From positions 1 to 7,884 of the forward strand of contig JAJZAG010000180.1 in assembly GCA_021799555.1 (NCBI GenBank): 7,884 nt of DNA, written 5' to 3'. Below the pieces are notes generated by a model. The model had not been told where the DNA came from and searched no databases. It was given only the letters and a program-made list of their open reading frames with translations. This DNA is from Deltaproteobacteria bacterium. Its GTDB lineage: Bacteria; Desulfobacterota; Binatia; Binatales; Binataceae. Position numbers and translations under genes: made by a program. Shown here piece after piece: positions 1 through 6,000 of the stretch; positions within the stretch are counted from its first letter, which is position 1; the number at the start of each line of letters is the position of its first letter.

Positions 1-35
1 CGGGCGGACGACGATGACGGGGACTTCAAGCACGG

Positions 36-113
36 CACCCTCACCCGCGCGTCACGGCGATTGCGTGAAAGAGCAATCGTCGCGCCGCGCCGCCCTCTCC
101 CGGTGGGCGAGGG
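36..113. repeat. Palindromic intergenic repeat element (REP/MITE-like)
   Basis: The element begins with a CACCCTCACCC box at 36-46 and ends with an imperfect inverted repeat, CCCTCTCCC (93-101) / GGGCGAGGG (105-113), closed by a 3-nt GGT loop. Between them is a hairpin with arms CGATTGC (58-64) and GCAATCG (73-79). The hairpin extends to 10 bp (55-64 with 73-82) on the plus-strand RNA if one G-U pair is allowed. Paired CCCTCACCC and CCCTCTCCC boxes around a variable palindromic core are typical of dispersed intergenic repeats in many GC-rich proteobacterial genomes. That family link comes from memory of the pattern, because only one copy is visible here. It lies downstream of the DUF1329 stop codon and may also serve as a 3'-end structure, although no T-tract follows it. 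Confidence 0.5.
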
Positions 114-126
114 AACGAGCATTATA

Positions 127-213
127 GGGCGCGAGCTCGATGCGAGCGGTCTCTACTTCATGCGCGCGCGCGATTACGATGGGGCGGTCGTGCGCGGGAC
201 GGTTAATGCATAA
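127..213 (+). pseudogene. Relic of an RHS-repeat core domain (C-terminal scrap)
   Basis: Plus-strand frame 1 is open from the window edge to a TAA at 211-213. From 127 to 180 it reads GRELDASGLYFMRARDYD, which closely follows the RHS-repeat-associated core signature (GRE-x-DA-x-GLYYYRARYYDP). The conserved G, R, E, D, A, GLY, RAR and YD positions are all kept. The proline and the GRF block that normally follow YD are missing; the frame continues as GAVVRGTVNA and then stops. Residues upstream of the signature do not look like RHS sequence, and the palindromic element lies there. I infer a small decayed fragment of an RHS/YD-repeat protein gene, not a functional gene. Its end overlaps the last 3 bases of the opposing DUF1329 gene and the 8 bases inside it (203-213), tail to tail. 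A chance match is possible but unlikely over 18 residues. Confidence 0.55.
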
Positions 214-1585
214 TCGCTCTGCCCATTGCTTGGGCCATGAAGAAGGCGTTGGTGACGGTGCCTTCGTCGATATACCAGCATTCGGGCACAGGGGAGTTTG
301 CTTCGGGCATGAAGATTATCGATGAATTACCGGTTTGCACGTCTTCATCCACGAGCGCGAGCTGGAACATCCGCTTGTAGGGGAAAATAGCCACTCGAGC
401 GCCGGGCACCGGACGGTCGCGATAGGTATTGAAGGTTGCGATCGTCTTCCAGAGTTTTCCGTCGCGATCGTACTGGTCGGCGGCGGTGATGAACCATCCT
501 TCGGAATCTATATAGAAAATGCGATGCGGGATCGTGTTGAGGCCGTTCTTGGCGTCGGCCTGGACGATATACAGATGGCGCAGCTCCCAGTTTTCGGGGC
601 ATACGGTGCGTCCGCCGTCGTTCGGGCAGTTGTGTTCGGGAGAATTCTTCGCGTGCACGCAGGCGAGCATCTGTTTTTCGCCGAGCAGCTTGTAGTTGAA
701 ATCCTCGATCTTGGCGGCGAAGCCGAAATAGCTATCGGGATCGATCGTGCTAAAGTACGGAGACGCGCCTCCCACGTCACCCAGCACGTCCGACAGGCTA
801 TAGGCCGCCATCCGGCGCAGCTTGCGCCGCGACGGAAGATAGAACCATACGTTGTCCTCCATCTTCGGATCCATGTACCGGTACCGCACCAACCCGAATC
901 CGAGCATCGACGAGGGCTCGAGGAATGGGTAGACGGCGAAGCGATAGCGGATTCCCGAGGCTTTGAAGTCGGGATCGGTAGGGAAGGGCTCCACTTCGAT
1001 ACGGCCGACATTGTTGTAGAAGCCGAAGTGGCCGATTGCGAAATGGGCCGCCGGAGAGCCGTGGCTTGAGGCGGTGTAGGTGCCGACCTGCGTGTAGCGG
1101 GCATCGACGTCATCGTTGTATTGCGGGCGGAAGCTGAAGTTCCACATGATCTTGAGGGCGACCTGCGGATCGTTGGGATCGAGCAGCGGAAACGGCAGCC
1201 CGGCGGTGTAGTTGGTAAGCGATCCGCCGGGCGTCAGCGAGACTTGCGGCGAATATTTCTCGGTGGCGGACTTGTAAGGCGGAGGCCATTGGAGCGCCTG
1301 CGTCGGTACGATATCCATCTCCATCCCCTGCTTGACGAGAATGTAATTGCCGGGACTGACGAGCGCTTTGACCTTGTTCGCGTTGGCGGAATTGATCACG
1401 TCGCCGGGCCTCAAGCCAGAGGCGGCGGCGAGTGCGGGATTCGACATGGGCGACGGCGCGGCGGAAGGCGACAGCGCGGATTCGGCAGCGGCGGCGTCGC
1501 GCGCGAACGGCAAGGTCGCGGCGCAGCATGCGATTATCGCGAGCAGGCATATCCAAGACTGGCGGCGTACGGTCGAAGCGGGCAT
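203..1585 (-). CDS. DUF1329 family exported protein
   Basis: This 460-residue protein belongs to the DUF1329 family, whose members are exported, LolB/outer-membrane-lipoprotein-sorting-like proteins of unknown function, often found near RND (MMPL-type) exporters. Visible family hallmarks are PGDVIN (60-65) after the export signal, RYMDP...DNVWFYLPSRRKLRRM (about 236-259), and FAAKIEDFNYKLLGEKQM (289-306). Length is normal for the family. The N-terminus has an Arg-containing n-region, a short hydrophobic stretch (about 11-27) and Ala-rich sequence near 31-34, so signal-peptidase cleavage near there is likely. IIAC (17-20) could also be read as a lipobox. Four cysteines (309, 320, 329, 436) could form disulphides in the periplasm. 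An in-frame ATG exists 21 codons upstream, but ATG 1585 is chosen because GGAGGT sits 6 nt before it and the signal sequence then starts properly. No transporter partner is visible next to it. The molecular role is unknown. Confidence 0.9.
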   Translation of the reverse strand: MPASTVRRQSWICLLAIIACCAATLPFARDAAAAESALSPSAAPSPMSNPALAAASGLRPGDVINSANANKVKALVSPGNYILVKQGMEMDIVPTQALQWPPPYKSATEKYSPQVSLTPGGSLTNYTAGLPFPLLDPNDPQVALKIMWNFSFRPQYNDDVDARYTQVGTYTASSHGSPAAHFAIGHFGFYNNVGRIEVEPFPTDPDFKASGIRYRFAVYPFLEPSSMLGFGLVRYRYMDPKMEDNVWFYLPSRRKLRRMAAYSLSDVLGDVGGASPYFSTIDPDSYFGFAAKIEDFNYKLLGEKQMLACVHAKNSPEHNCPNDGGRTVCPENWELRHLYIVQADAKNGLNTIPHRIFYIDSEGWFITAADQYDRDGKLWKTIATFNTYRDRPVPGARVAIFPYKRMFQLALVDEDVQTGNSSIIFMPEANSPVPECWYIDEGTVTNAFFMAQAMGRAIMH

Positions 1586-1591
1586 GCCACT

Positions 1592-1597
1592 ACCTCC
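1592..1597 (-). promoter_or_regulatory. Ribosome-binding site deciding the DUF1329 gene start
   Basis: GGAGGT on the minus strand lies 6 nt before ATG 1585, an almost perfect anti-16S match at good spacing. It selects this start over the upstream in-frame ATG at 1648, which would put a non-signal-like 21-residue leader before the signal peptide and would translate through the hairpin at 1602-1632. Confidence 0.75.
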
Positions 1598-1601
1598 GGC
1601 A

Positions 1602-1632
1602 GGGGTGCATCTGGTTTTATTTCTTGCACCCC
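1602..1632 (-). promoter_or_regulatory. Perfect 8-bp inverted repeat upstream of DUF1329 gene (operator or leader hairpin)
   Basis: GGGGTGCA (1602-1609) and TGCACCCC (1625-1632) are exact inverted copies separated by 15 AT-rich bases. The repeat ends 4 nt from the GGAGGT ribosome-binding site of the DUF1329 gene. As DNA it looks like a dimeric-regulator operator whose AT-rich centre could overlap a promoter -10. As RNA it would fold into a GC-rich stem just before the Shine-Dalgarno. It is not a terminator on the minus strand, because the stem is followed by TGCCGGAGG and no T-tract. The sequence alone does not separate the operator and leader readings. Confidence 0.5.
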
Positions 1633-1694
1633 ACATAGGTTTCTTCAATCGCGCGGCGTCGTCGCCGCGGACTCGCGACGGTTAAACCGGAGGG

Positions 1695-2528
1695 TTACAG
1701 GACGGCGGCGCGGACTCGAGCCAATCGCGCGGCGAGGGATTTCAGGCCTCCCACCATGTGGACGCCGTACCAGTGCAGGTCGCGTCCGCTGACGATCAAT
1801 ACGCGCCGCGAGAGCGCGGGGGGAAGCTCGGCGCGTAGTTCGTCGATATCGGCGGGGCCGAATTCATAGGGTTCGTCGGGCAGCAGGACTATATCGGGGC
1901 GCAGATCGAGCGCGGCGTCGAGTGTCGTGATCGGATAACGCGCGCCAGCCGACGCGAAAATATTGTTGTACCCCAGCATCCGCAACACATCGTGCGCGTA
2001 GGTGTCGGCGTTGAACGCCATCCACGGTTTCTTCCAGATCGGACAAAATACGCGCAGCCTGAGCTTCGCCCACACGCCGATTTCCGACTCGATCGAGCTG
2101 ACGCTCAGCGTGATCTCGCGGGCGAGGGCGGCCGCTTGGGTTTCGCTTCCGATCGCGCGGCCGATTTTGAGGAGCGATTCGACGGCGCCCGGCACCGTGC
2201 GCGGGTAGGTCGTCATCACGACTACGCCCTGCGCGCGGATTCGCTCGACGTCTTCGCGGCGATTTTCTTCGGCGTTGGCGATTACGAGATCGGGCGCGAG
2301 GTTCGAGATCGCGCGCAGGTCGGGATTTTTGGTGCCGCCGATTTTAGCGACGCGCGCGACCTCGGCGGACGGCGCGACGCAGAATTTGGTGACGCCGACC
2401 ACGCGCTCGCCCGCGCCCAGCGCAAAGAGGGTTTCAGTCCAACTCGGCACCATCGAGATGATCCGCCGGGGCGTAGCGTCGAGCTCGACGCGGAAACCGA
2501 GGTCATCGGCGATCTGTATCTGGGGCAT
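1695..2528 (-). CDS. Helical-backbone (BtuF-like) substrate-binding protein lacking a signal peptide
   Basis: This 277-residue protein belongs to the periplasmic binding protein class III fold (Peripla_BP_2, the cobalamin/iron-siderophore receptor family). The first lobe holds PRRIISMVPSWTETLFALG (20-38) and RVVGVTKFC (42-50), the usual opening of BtuF-like proteins, followed by the N-x-D and LAPDLVIA segment (68-84). Lobe two holds FCPIWKKPWMAFNADTYAHD (161-180), the block often seen in cobalamin-binding members, LGYNNIFA (185-192) and LRPDIVLLPDEPYEF (209-223). Family members normally carry a signal peptide or lipobox. This one starts directly at the first strand (MPQIQIADDLG), so it looks cytoplasmic, as some bacterial homologues do. 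No permease or ATPase gene is adjacent. The start ATG lies 9 nt after the stop of the small membrane-protein gene and has no clear Shine-Dalgarno, suggesting translational coupling. The ligand is unknown; a corrinoid is the family-based guess. Confidence 0.85.
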   Translation of the reverse strand: MPQIQIADDLGFRVELDATPRRIISMVPSWTETLFALGAGERVVGVTKFCVAPSAEVARVAKIGGTKNPDLRAISNLAPDLVIANAEENRREDVERIRAQGVVVMTTYPRTVPGAVESLLKIGRAIGSETQAAALAREITLSVSSIESEIGVWAKLRLRVFCPIWKKPWMAFNADTYAHDVLRMLGYNNIFASAGARYPITTLDAALDLRPDIVLLPDEPYEFGPADIDELRAELPPALSRRVLIVSGRDLHWYGVHMVGGLKSLAARLARVRAAVL

Positions 2529-2537
2529 CGCGGGAAA

Positions 2538-2771
2538 CTAACGGGACTTGTCTTGAATCGTCTGGTCGAGCGCGTTGCGATCGCTCGCGGATAGATCCTC
2601 GCTCGGGATCGCGGCGGGCGCGAGCGCGGGTTTTTCCGCCGGACGATAGGCGAGGTAATGGATCGCGGGCGGCATCAGGATGCGCCGGACCACGAAGCCC
2701 GCGATCAGAAGAACGATCGCGAGGATCAGGATGATCCCTGGTCCGCGCCGTTTTTTTCTTTTCCTCGCCAT
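2538..2771 (-). CDS. Small single-pass membrane protein (77 aa), function unknown
   Basis: I do not recognise a family. The protein has a very basic head, MARKRKKRRG (1-10), and one hydrophobic helix (about 11-29, IILILAIVLLIAGFVV core). A proline/alanine-rich tail (about 34-56) leads to a short charged end (about 57-77). The positive-inside rule predicts the N-terminus in the cytoplasm and the tail outside. A strong GGGGAGG ribosome-binding site (2777-2783) lies 5 nt before the ATG, which supports real translation. The gene ends 9 nt before the BtuF-like binding-protein gene, so the two are probably one transcript and perhaps translationally coupled. A link between this membrane anchor and the signal-less binding protein is possible, but the evidence is position only. 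Confidence 0.65.
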   Translation of the reverse strand: MARKRKKRRGPGIILILAIVLLIAGFVVRRILMPPAIHYLAYRPAEKPALAPAAIPSEDLSASDRNALDQTIQDKSR

Positions 2772-2840
2772 CGCTGCCTCCCCGCCTTTAGCGCCCGATT
2801 CTCGCTTGCGCGATCCCGTTCGGTGCGTCCCGCGGCGATC

Positions 2841-4076
2841 TTACCGAATGGAAGCACCGAAAAAAATCTCGCGGAGCCATCGCCCAACGAGCGCGCGGGT
2901 CGGGCGCTCGTCGATGCGGCGGGCGCCGTTGTACCAATCGATTCCTATCTCGCGGGCGCGGCGGCTCAGCCGCGCAAGGCGGAAAAACAGGCGATGGCGC
3001 GGGCCGTAGAAATGGCGCGCGGCAAAGGCAAGCTTTTTCATCTTGCGGCCGACCGCGGCGCGATGCAGATCGCGGTCGTAGGCCTCCAATGCCGTCGCGT
3101 CGCCGTCGAGCGATCGCGCGATCGCGCGGGCGGCGAGTTTACCGTGCTCGAAGGCGCACGAGATGCCCTCGCCCATCAGCGGATCGACGCCCGCCGCGTC
3201 GCCGGCCAGAATGACGCGGCCGCTTGTGTAATGATCGCGCGAGTCGAACCATCGGATCGGAAAAGCGCGAAACGGCTGGGTGCGATTTTCAAGCGCGGCG
3301 AGCGGCAGCTCCGGAAACGCCGCGCGCAACTCGGTCAGCATCTGCGCCTGCTCGCCACCTGCGGCGCCCGACGCACGAGGATGCTGATCGTAAATTCCGA
3401 CGTTGAGATGCGGGACTCCATCGATCAGGCATGGGAACGACCACGCGTAACCGGGAATCCCCGCGCTTACGCATCGGAAGTCGAAGCGGTAGCGATGGTC
3501 GGCAAACTCGACAGCGTCGCGCGGATCGACCGGAATATCGGTCATCAAGGCGCGCCCGATGGATTCCTTGCCGGGCCCAAACACGGCGGCACGCACCCTG
3601 CTGCCGGAACCGTCGGCACCGACGAGGATTGAGGCCTCGAAGGCGCCGCGGTCGGTTTCGACGCGGACGCGACTTGAGTTTTGGGTAACGCCGATGACTC
3701 GAGTGCGCTCGGCGATAATCAAGCCGGCCGCGCGCGCTGCGCGCGCAAGGCGCGCATCGAACTCGTCGCGGCGGATAACCGTGCATAGCGGTTCGCCGCG
3801 ATCGATCTCGACGACGCCGACCGGCGTGCGCGCCTCGCCGCGCATCACGATACAGGCCGCAACCTCGAGCGCGAGACCCAACTCTTCGAGCGCGAGGATC
3901 GTTTTCGGGATGAGTCCGCCGGCGCAGGTTTTGAAGCGCGGATGCGCCGATTTTTCGAGCGCGACGATTCGCCCCGCGAGCGCGGGGCGTTCGCGAAGCA
4001 GGTAAAGAGCGGTTGCGAGACCTGCGGGGCCCGTGCCCGCGATTAGGACCTCGCACCTGGAAAACGAATCAGCCAC
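2841..4076 (-). CDS. Geranylgeranyl-reductase-family FAD-dependent oxidoreductase
   Basis: This 411-residue flavoprotein is of the geranylgeranyl reductase/p-hydroxybenzoate hydroxylase fold. The N-terminus has a Rossmann dinucleotide motif, GTGPAG (14-19), ending in acidic E41 for the FAD ribose. A PRFKTCAGGLIP block (46-57) follows, typical of this family. The second FAD motif GADGSGSRVR spans 153-162, GYAWSFP (209-215) matches the YxWxFP signature of the reductases, and AGDAAGVDPLMGEGI (291-305) is the FAD pyrophosphate-binding block. Members reduce prenyl double bonds, as in chlorophyll, quinone or lipid side chains, but many bacterial homologues have unknown substrates. The start is GTG with AGGGA 8 nt upstream; an in-frame TGA about 13 codons upstream and no other start codon between make it the only good choice. 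The basic C-terminus has no obvious membrane helix. It is followed after 69 nt by the small membrane-protein gene. Confidence 0.88.
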   Translation of the reverse strand: MADSFSRCEVLIAGTGPAGLATALYLLRERPALAGRIVALEKSAHPRFKTCAGGLIPKTILALEELGLALEVAACIVMRGEARTPVGVVEIDRGEPLCTVIRRDEFDARLARAARAAGLIIAERTRVIGVTQNSSRVRVETDRGAFEASILVGADGSGSRVRAAVFGPGKESIGRALMTDIPVDPRDAVEFADHRYRFDFRCVSAGIPGYAWSFPCLIDGVPHLNVGIYDQHPRASGAAGGEQAQMLTELRAAFPELPLAALENRTQPFRAFPIRWFDSRDHYTSGRVILAGDAAGVDPLMGEGISCAFEHGKLAARAIARSLDGDATALEAYDRDLHRAAVGRKMKKLAFAARHFYGPRHRLFFRLARLSRRAREIGIDWYNGARRIDERPTRALVGRWLREIFFGASIR

Positions 4077-4144
4077 CGAATGAGTCCCTGTCCGATAGGG
4101 GTAGCATCGCGGGCATCAGCGAGAAAGCGCGCATACTCGGGCGC

Positions 4145-4188
4145 GGACAAAATACAGCGGCGCCGCGGAAACGAATCCACGGCGCCGC
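4145..4188 (-). terminator. Rho-independent terminator of the htrA-type gene
   Basis: On the minus strand a 13-bp stem (4176-4188 pairing with 4157-4169, one G-U pair) encloses a 6-nt loop (TTCGTT). It is followed by TGTATTTTGT, a moderate T-rich tail. The one non-Watson-Crick position is a G-U pair on this strand but a C-A mismatch on the other, so the hairpin is oriented to stop minus-strand transcription. It lies about 40 nt after the protease stop codon and separates that unit from the reductase gene. Confidence 0.75.
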
Positions 4189-4230
4189 CGGTTACGGAGG
4201 AGTTAGATCGAAGATCGCCAACCTCGCGGG

Positions 4231-5832
4231 TCAGTCGCCGCCTCCGGGCTTGATCACCGTATAGAGAGTCGAGTCGCCGCGCGCGACCAACAGCAGCGCA
4301 GACTTCTTGCTGCTCTTGACGTCCTTGGCCATCGCCACGAAGTCCTTAACGTCGGCGACCTTTTGCCGGTTGATTTCGAGGATGACATCGCCCGGCTGCA
4401 GGCCCGCATCAGCGGCTGGACTATCCGGTGCGACACGGCGCACGAGGACTCCCTTATTTCTCTGCAGATGGAACTGCTGCGCGAGCTCGGGCGTAATATC
4501 GCCGACCTGCATGCCCCAGCTTCCACCCGGTTGTTCACTCTTGGCGCTGGCTACTTTCTGCTCCTTGAGCTCGCCGATCTTGACCGACATCGTCATCTTC
4601 TTGCCGTTGCGCAGCACTTCAACGGGGACGGTCGAGTTAACCGGCGTCTCGGCCACCAGCGCGGGCAGCTCGTGCTCGTCGTGGACGGGCTTGCCATTGA
4701 AGGTGATGATGATATCGCCGCGCTCGATTCCGGCTTTGGCGGCAGGGCCATCTTTCTCGGCGCTGGCGACGAGGGCGCCTTCGGGCTTGGGCAGTCCGAA
4801 GGATTGCGCGAGATCGGCGGTGACTTCTTGGATCTCGACCCCGAGCCATCCGCGCACGACGCGTCCGTGCTCCTTCAACTGCTCCATAACGTTGCGCGCC
4901 ATGTCGATCGGGATTGCGAAGCCGATTCCGTTGTTGGCGCCAGTGCGGCTGTAAATCGCGGTGTTGATTCCGATCACCTGACCCGCGGTGTTGAACAGCG
5001 GACCACCTGAGTTGCCGGGGTTGATCGAGGCGTCGGTCTGGATGAAGTCATCATAGTTGCCGCCAAGAATGCGTCCTTTGGCGCTCACGATCCCGGCGGT
5101 GACGGTCAGCGAAAATCCGAAAGGGTTGCCGATCGCGACGACCCAATCGCCGACTTCCGTGGTATCGGAATCGCCGAGCGCCGCGGCCGGAAGAGAATCC
5201 TTGGTGTCGATTTTGATCAGCGCGAGGTCGGTCTTGGCGTCCTTGCCGATCACCTTGGCGGTGAATTCGCGCTTATCCATCAAGGTGACGTGGATTTCCT
5301 CGGCGCCGCCGACAACATGATTGTTGGTCAGGATATATCCGTCAGGAGAGACGATTACGCCCGAGCCCAAGCCGTGCTGTTTGTACTCGCGGGGAATCTG
5401 TCCAAAGAAGCGGCGGAACTGCTCGAACGGATCTCCCGGTCCCATCCCCGGAGGCATCGGTGGTCCGCCTCCGCCACCTTCGCCACCACCCTGATCGCCT
5501 TCGTCGCCCGGCGCCATCTCGAACGGCATTCCGGAAGTTTTCACGTCCTGAACGACCGCGACGTTGACGACCGTCGGCATCACGCGTTTGACCAATGGCG
5601 CAAACGACCCGGTCGCGCCAAGTCGTCCGCCGTCCTTCGGGATGATCGGAGGAGTCTCTGTCGTTACGAGCGGGGCCGAGGCTGACGAAGCGGAAGCCTG
5701 CGGGCTTGAGGATTGAGACTTCGATGTGCCGTTGTCGCCGGAACTCCAGAACGGGAACGCGCCGGCGCGCGCGAAAGCGATAATGAGTCCGAGCACCACG
5801 CCGCCCGCGATGGCGGCGATTTTCCTGGCCAT
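4231..5832 (-). CDS. Do-family (HtrA/DegP-like) periplasmic serine protease with two PDZ domains
   Basis: This 533-residue protease/chaperone degrades or holds misfolded envelope proteins. An N-terminal hydrophobic segment (about 5-20) after MARK is a signal peptide or uncleaved anchor, followed by a Ser/Ala/Thr-rich linker (about 36-60). The trypsin-like domain shows the full triad: His172 in LTNNHVVGG, Asp202 in KTDLALIKID and Ser275 in NPGNSGGP. A Gly/Pro/Met-rich insert (about 107-134) occupies the position of the regulatory LA loop of DegP. PDZ1 covers about 327-420, with RGWLGVEIQ and GIERGDIIITFNG. PDZ2 covers about 438-527, with SPAADAGLQPGDVILEINRQ. AGGAGGT lies 5 nt before the ATG. 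Length and order fit the DegP/DegQ/MucD group. A sigma-E-like promoter precedes it and a terminator follows, so it is probably transcribed alone. Whether it is DegP, DegQ or MucD cannot be told from sequence by eye. Confidence 0.96.
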   Translation of the reverse strand: MARKIAAIAGGVVLGLIIAFARAGAFPFWSSGDNGTSKSQSSSPQASASSASAPLVTTETPPIIPKDGGRLGATGSFAPLVKRVMPTVVNVAVVQDVKTSGMPFEMAPGDEGDQGGGEGGGGGPPMPPGMGPGDPFEQFRRFFGQIPREYKQHGLGSGVIVSPDGYILTNNHVVGGAEEIHVTLMDKREFTAKVIGKDAKTDLALIKIDTKDSLPAAALGDSDTTEVGDWVVAIGNPFGFSLTVTAGIVSAKGRILGGNYDDFIQTDASINPGNSGGPLFNTAGQVIGINTAIYSRTGANNGIGFAIPIDMARNVMEQLKEHGRVVRGWLGVEIQEVTADLAQSFGLPKPEGALVASAEKDGPAAKAGIERGDIIITFNGKPVHDEHELPALVAETPVNSTVPVEVLRNGKKMTMSVKIGELKEQKVASAKSEQPGGSWGMQVGDITPELAQQFHLQRNKGVLVRRVAPDSPAADAGLQPGDVILEINRQKVADVKDFVAMAKDVKSSKKSALLLVARGDSTLYTVIKPGGGD

Positions 5833-5836
5833 GCAA

Positions 5837-5843
5837 ACCTCCT
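5837..5843 (-). promoter_or_regulatory. Ribosome-binding site of the htrA-type gene
   Basis: AGGAGGT on the minus strand, with AGGAGG ending 5 nt before ATG 5832. It is a full-strength Shine-Dalgarno that fixes the start, and it predicts efficient translation. Confidence 0.75.
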
Positions 5844-5883
5844 GAACAGTCGGGCGCGGCGGACAGGCCGCGGCCCTTCTCGT

Positions 5884-5910
5884 TTAGACGATAGAATGCG
5901 GACGAAATTC
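5884..5910 (-). promoter_or_regulatory. Candidate sigma-E (RpoE/AlgU)-type promoter of the htrA-type gene
   Basis: On the minus strand GAATTT (5905-5910) and TCTAA (5884-5888) are separated by exactly 16 nt. The known sigma-E/AlgU promoter pattern is GAACTT, 16-17 nt, TCTGA; each element here differs at one base. The E. coli degP gene is a classical member of that regulon. The predicted transcript would begin near 5876 and give a leader of about 45 nt. No convincing housekeeping promoter was seen in the same spacer. This is a pattern match, not proof. Confidence 0.5.
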
Positions 5911-6000
5911 AGCCGCCCGCACTAGAATACCCGATACGGCGCCAAGGTCTAGACCAAGAATGGCTGCCAGCGGATTTATATCCGGACGGCGGAAATGGCG

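Noticed and set aside
163..172. Alternating GCGCGCGCG tract as a Z-DNA or recombination site
   Set aside because: It encodes the RAR part of the RHS-like signature and is short, so codon content explains it.
1660..1680. CGTCGC/GCGACG hairpin between the binding-protein stop and the DUF1329 gene
   Set aside because: It has only a 6-bp stem with a 9-nt loop and no T-tract on the minus strand, which is too weak to call a terminator in this GC-rich background.
335..1792. Long plus-strand open frames opposite the DUF1329 and binding-protein genes
   Set aside because: They mirror strongly supported minus-strand genes, have Arg/Gly-rich compositions without recognisable domains, and lack ribosome-binding sites. 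GC-rich DNA commonly leaves the antisense frames open.
2751..2771. Run of seven A at codons 5-8 of the 77-residue gene as a programmed frameshift or slippage site
   Set aside because: The A-run is not aligned in the X-XXY-YYZ register, there is no stimulatory structure, and no meaningful product appears in the alternative frame.
2658..3632. A 324-codon plus-strand frame opposite the reductase
   Set aside because: It is antisense to a gene with complete FAD motifs, its translation has no domain, and it also runs across the small membrane-protein gene. It is a composition artefact.
4363..5010. Plus-strand frames opposite the PDZ region of the protease
   Set aside because: They are antisense shadows of a well-conserved gene with no motifs of their own.
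5971..5984. CGGAT-TTAT-ATCCG hairpin after the PadR stop as a terminator
   Set aside because: The stem is 5 bp and no T-run follows on the minus strand. It may be a minor transcript-end structure but is not supportable as a terminator.
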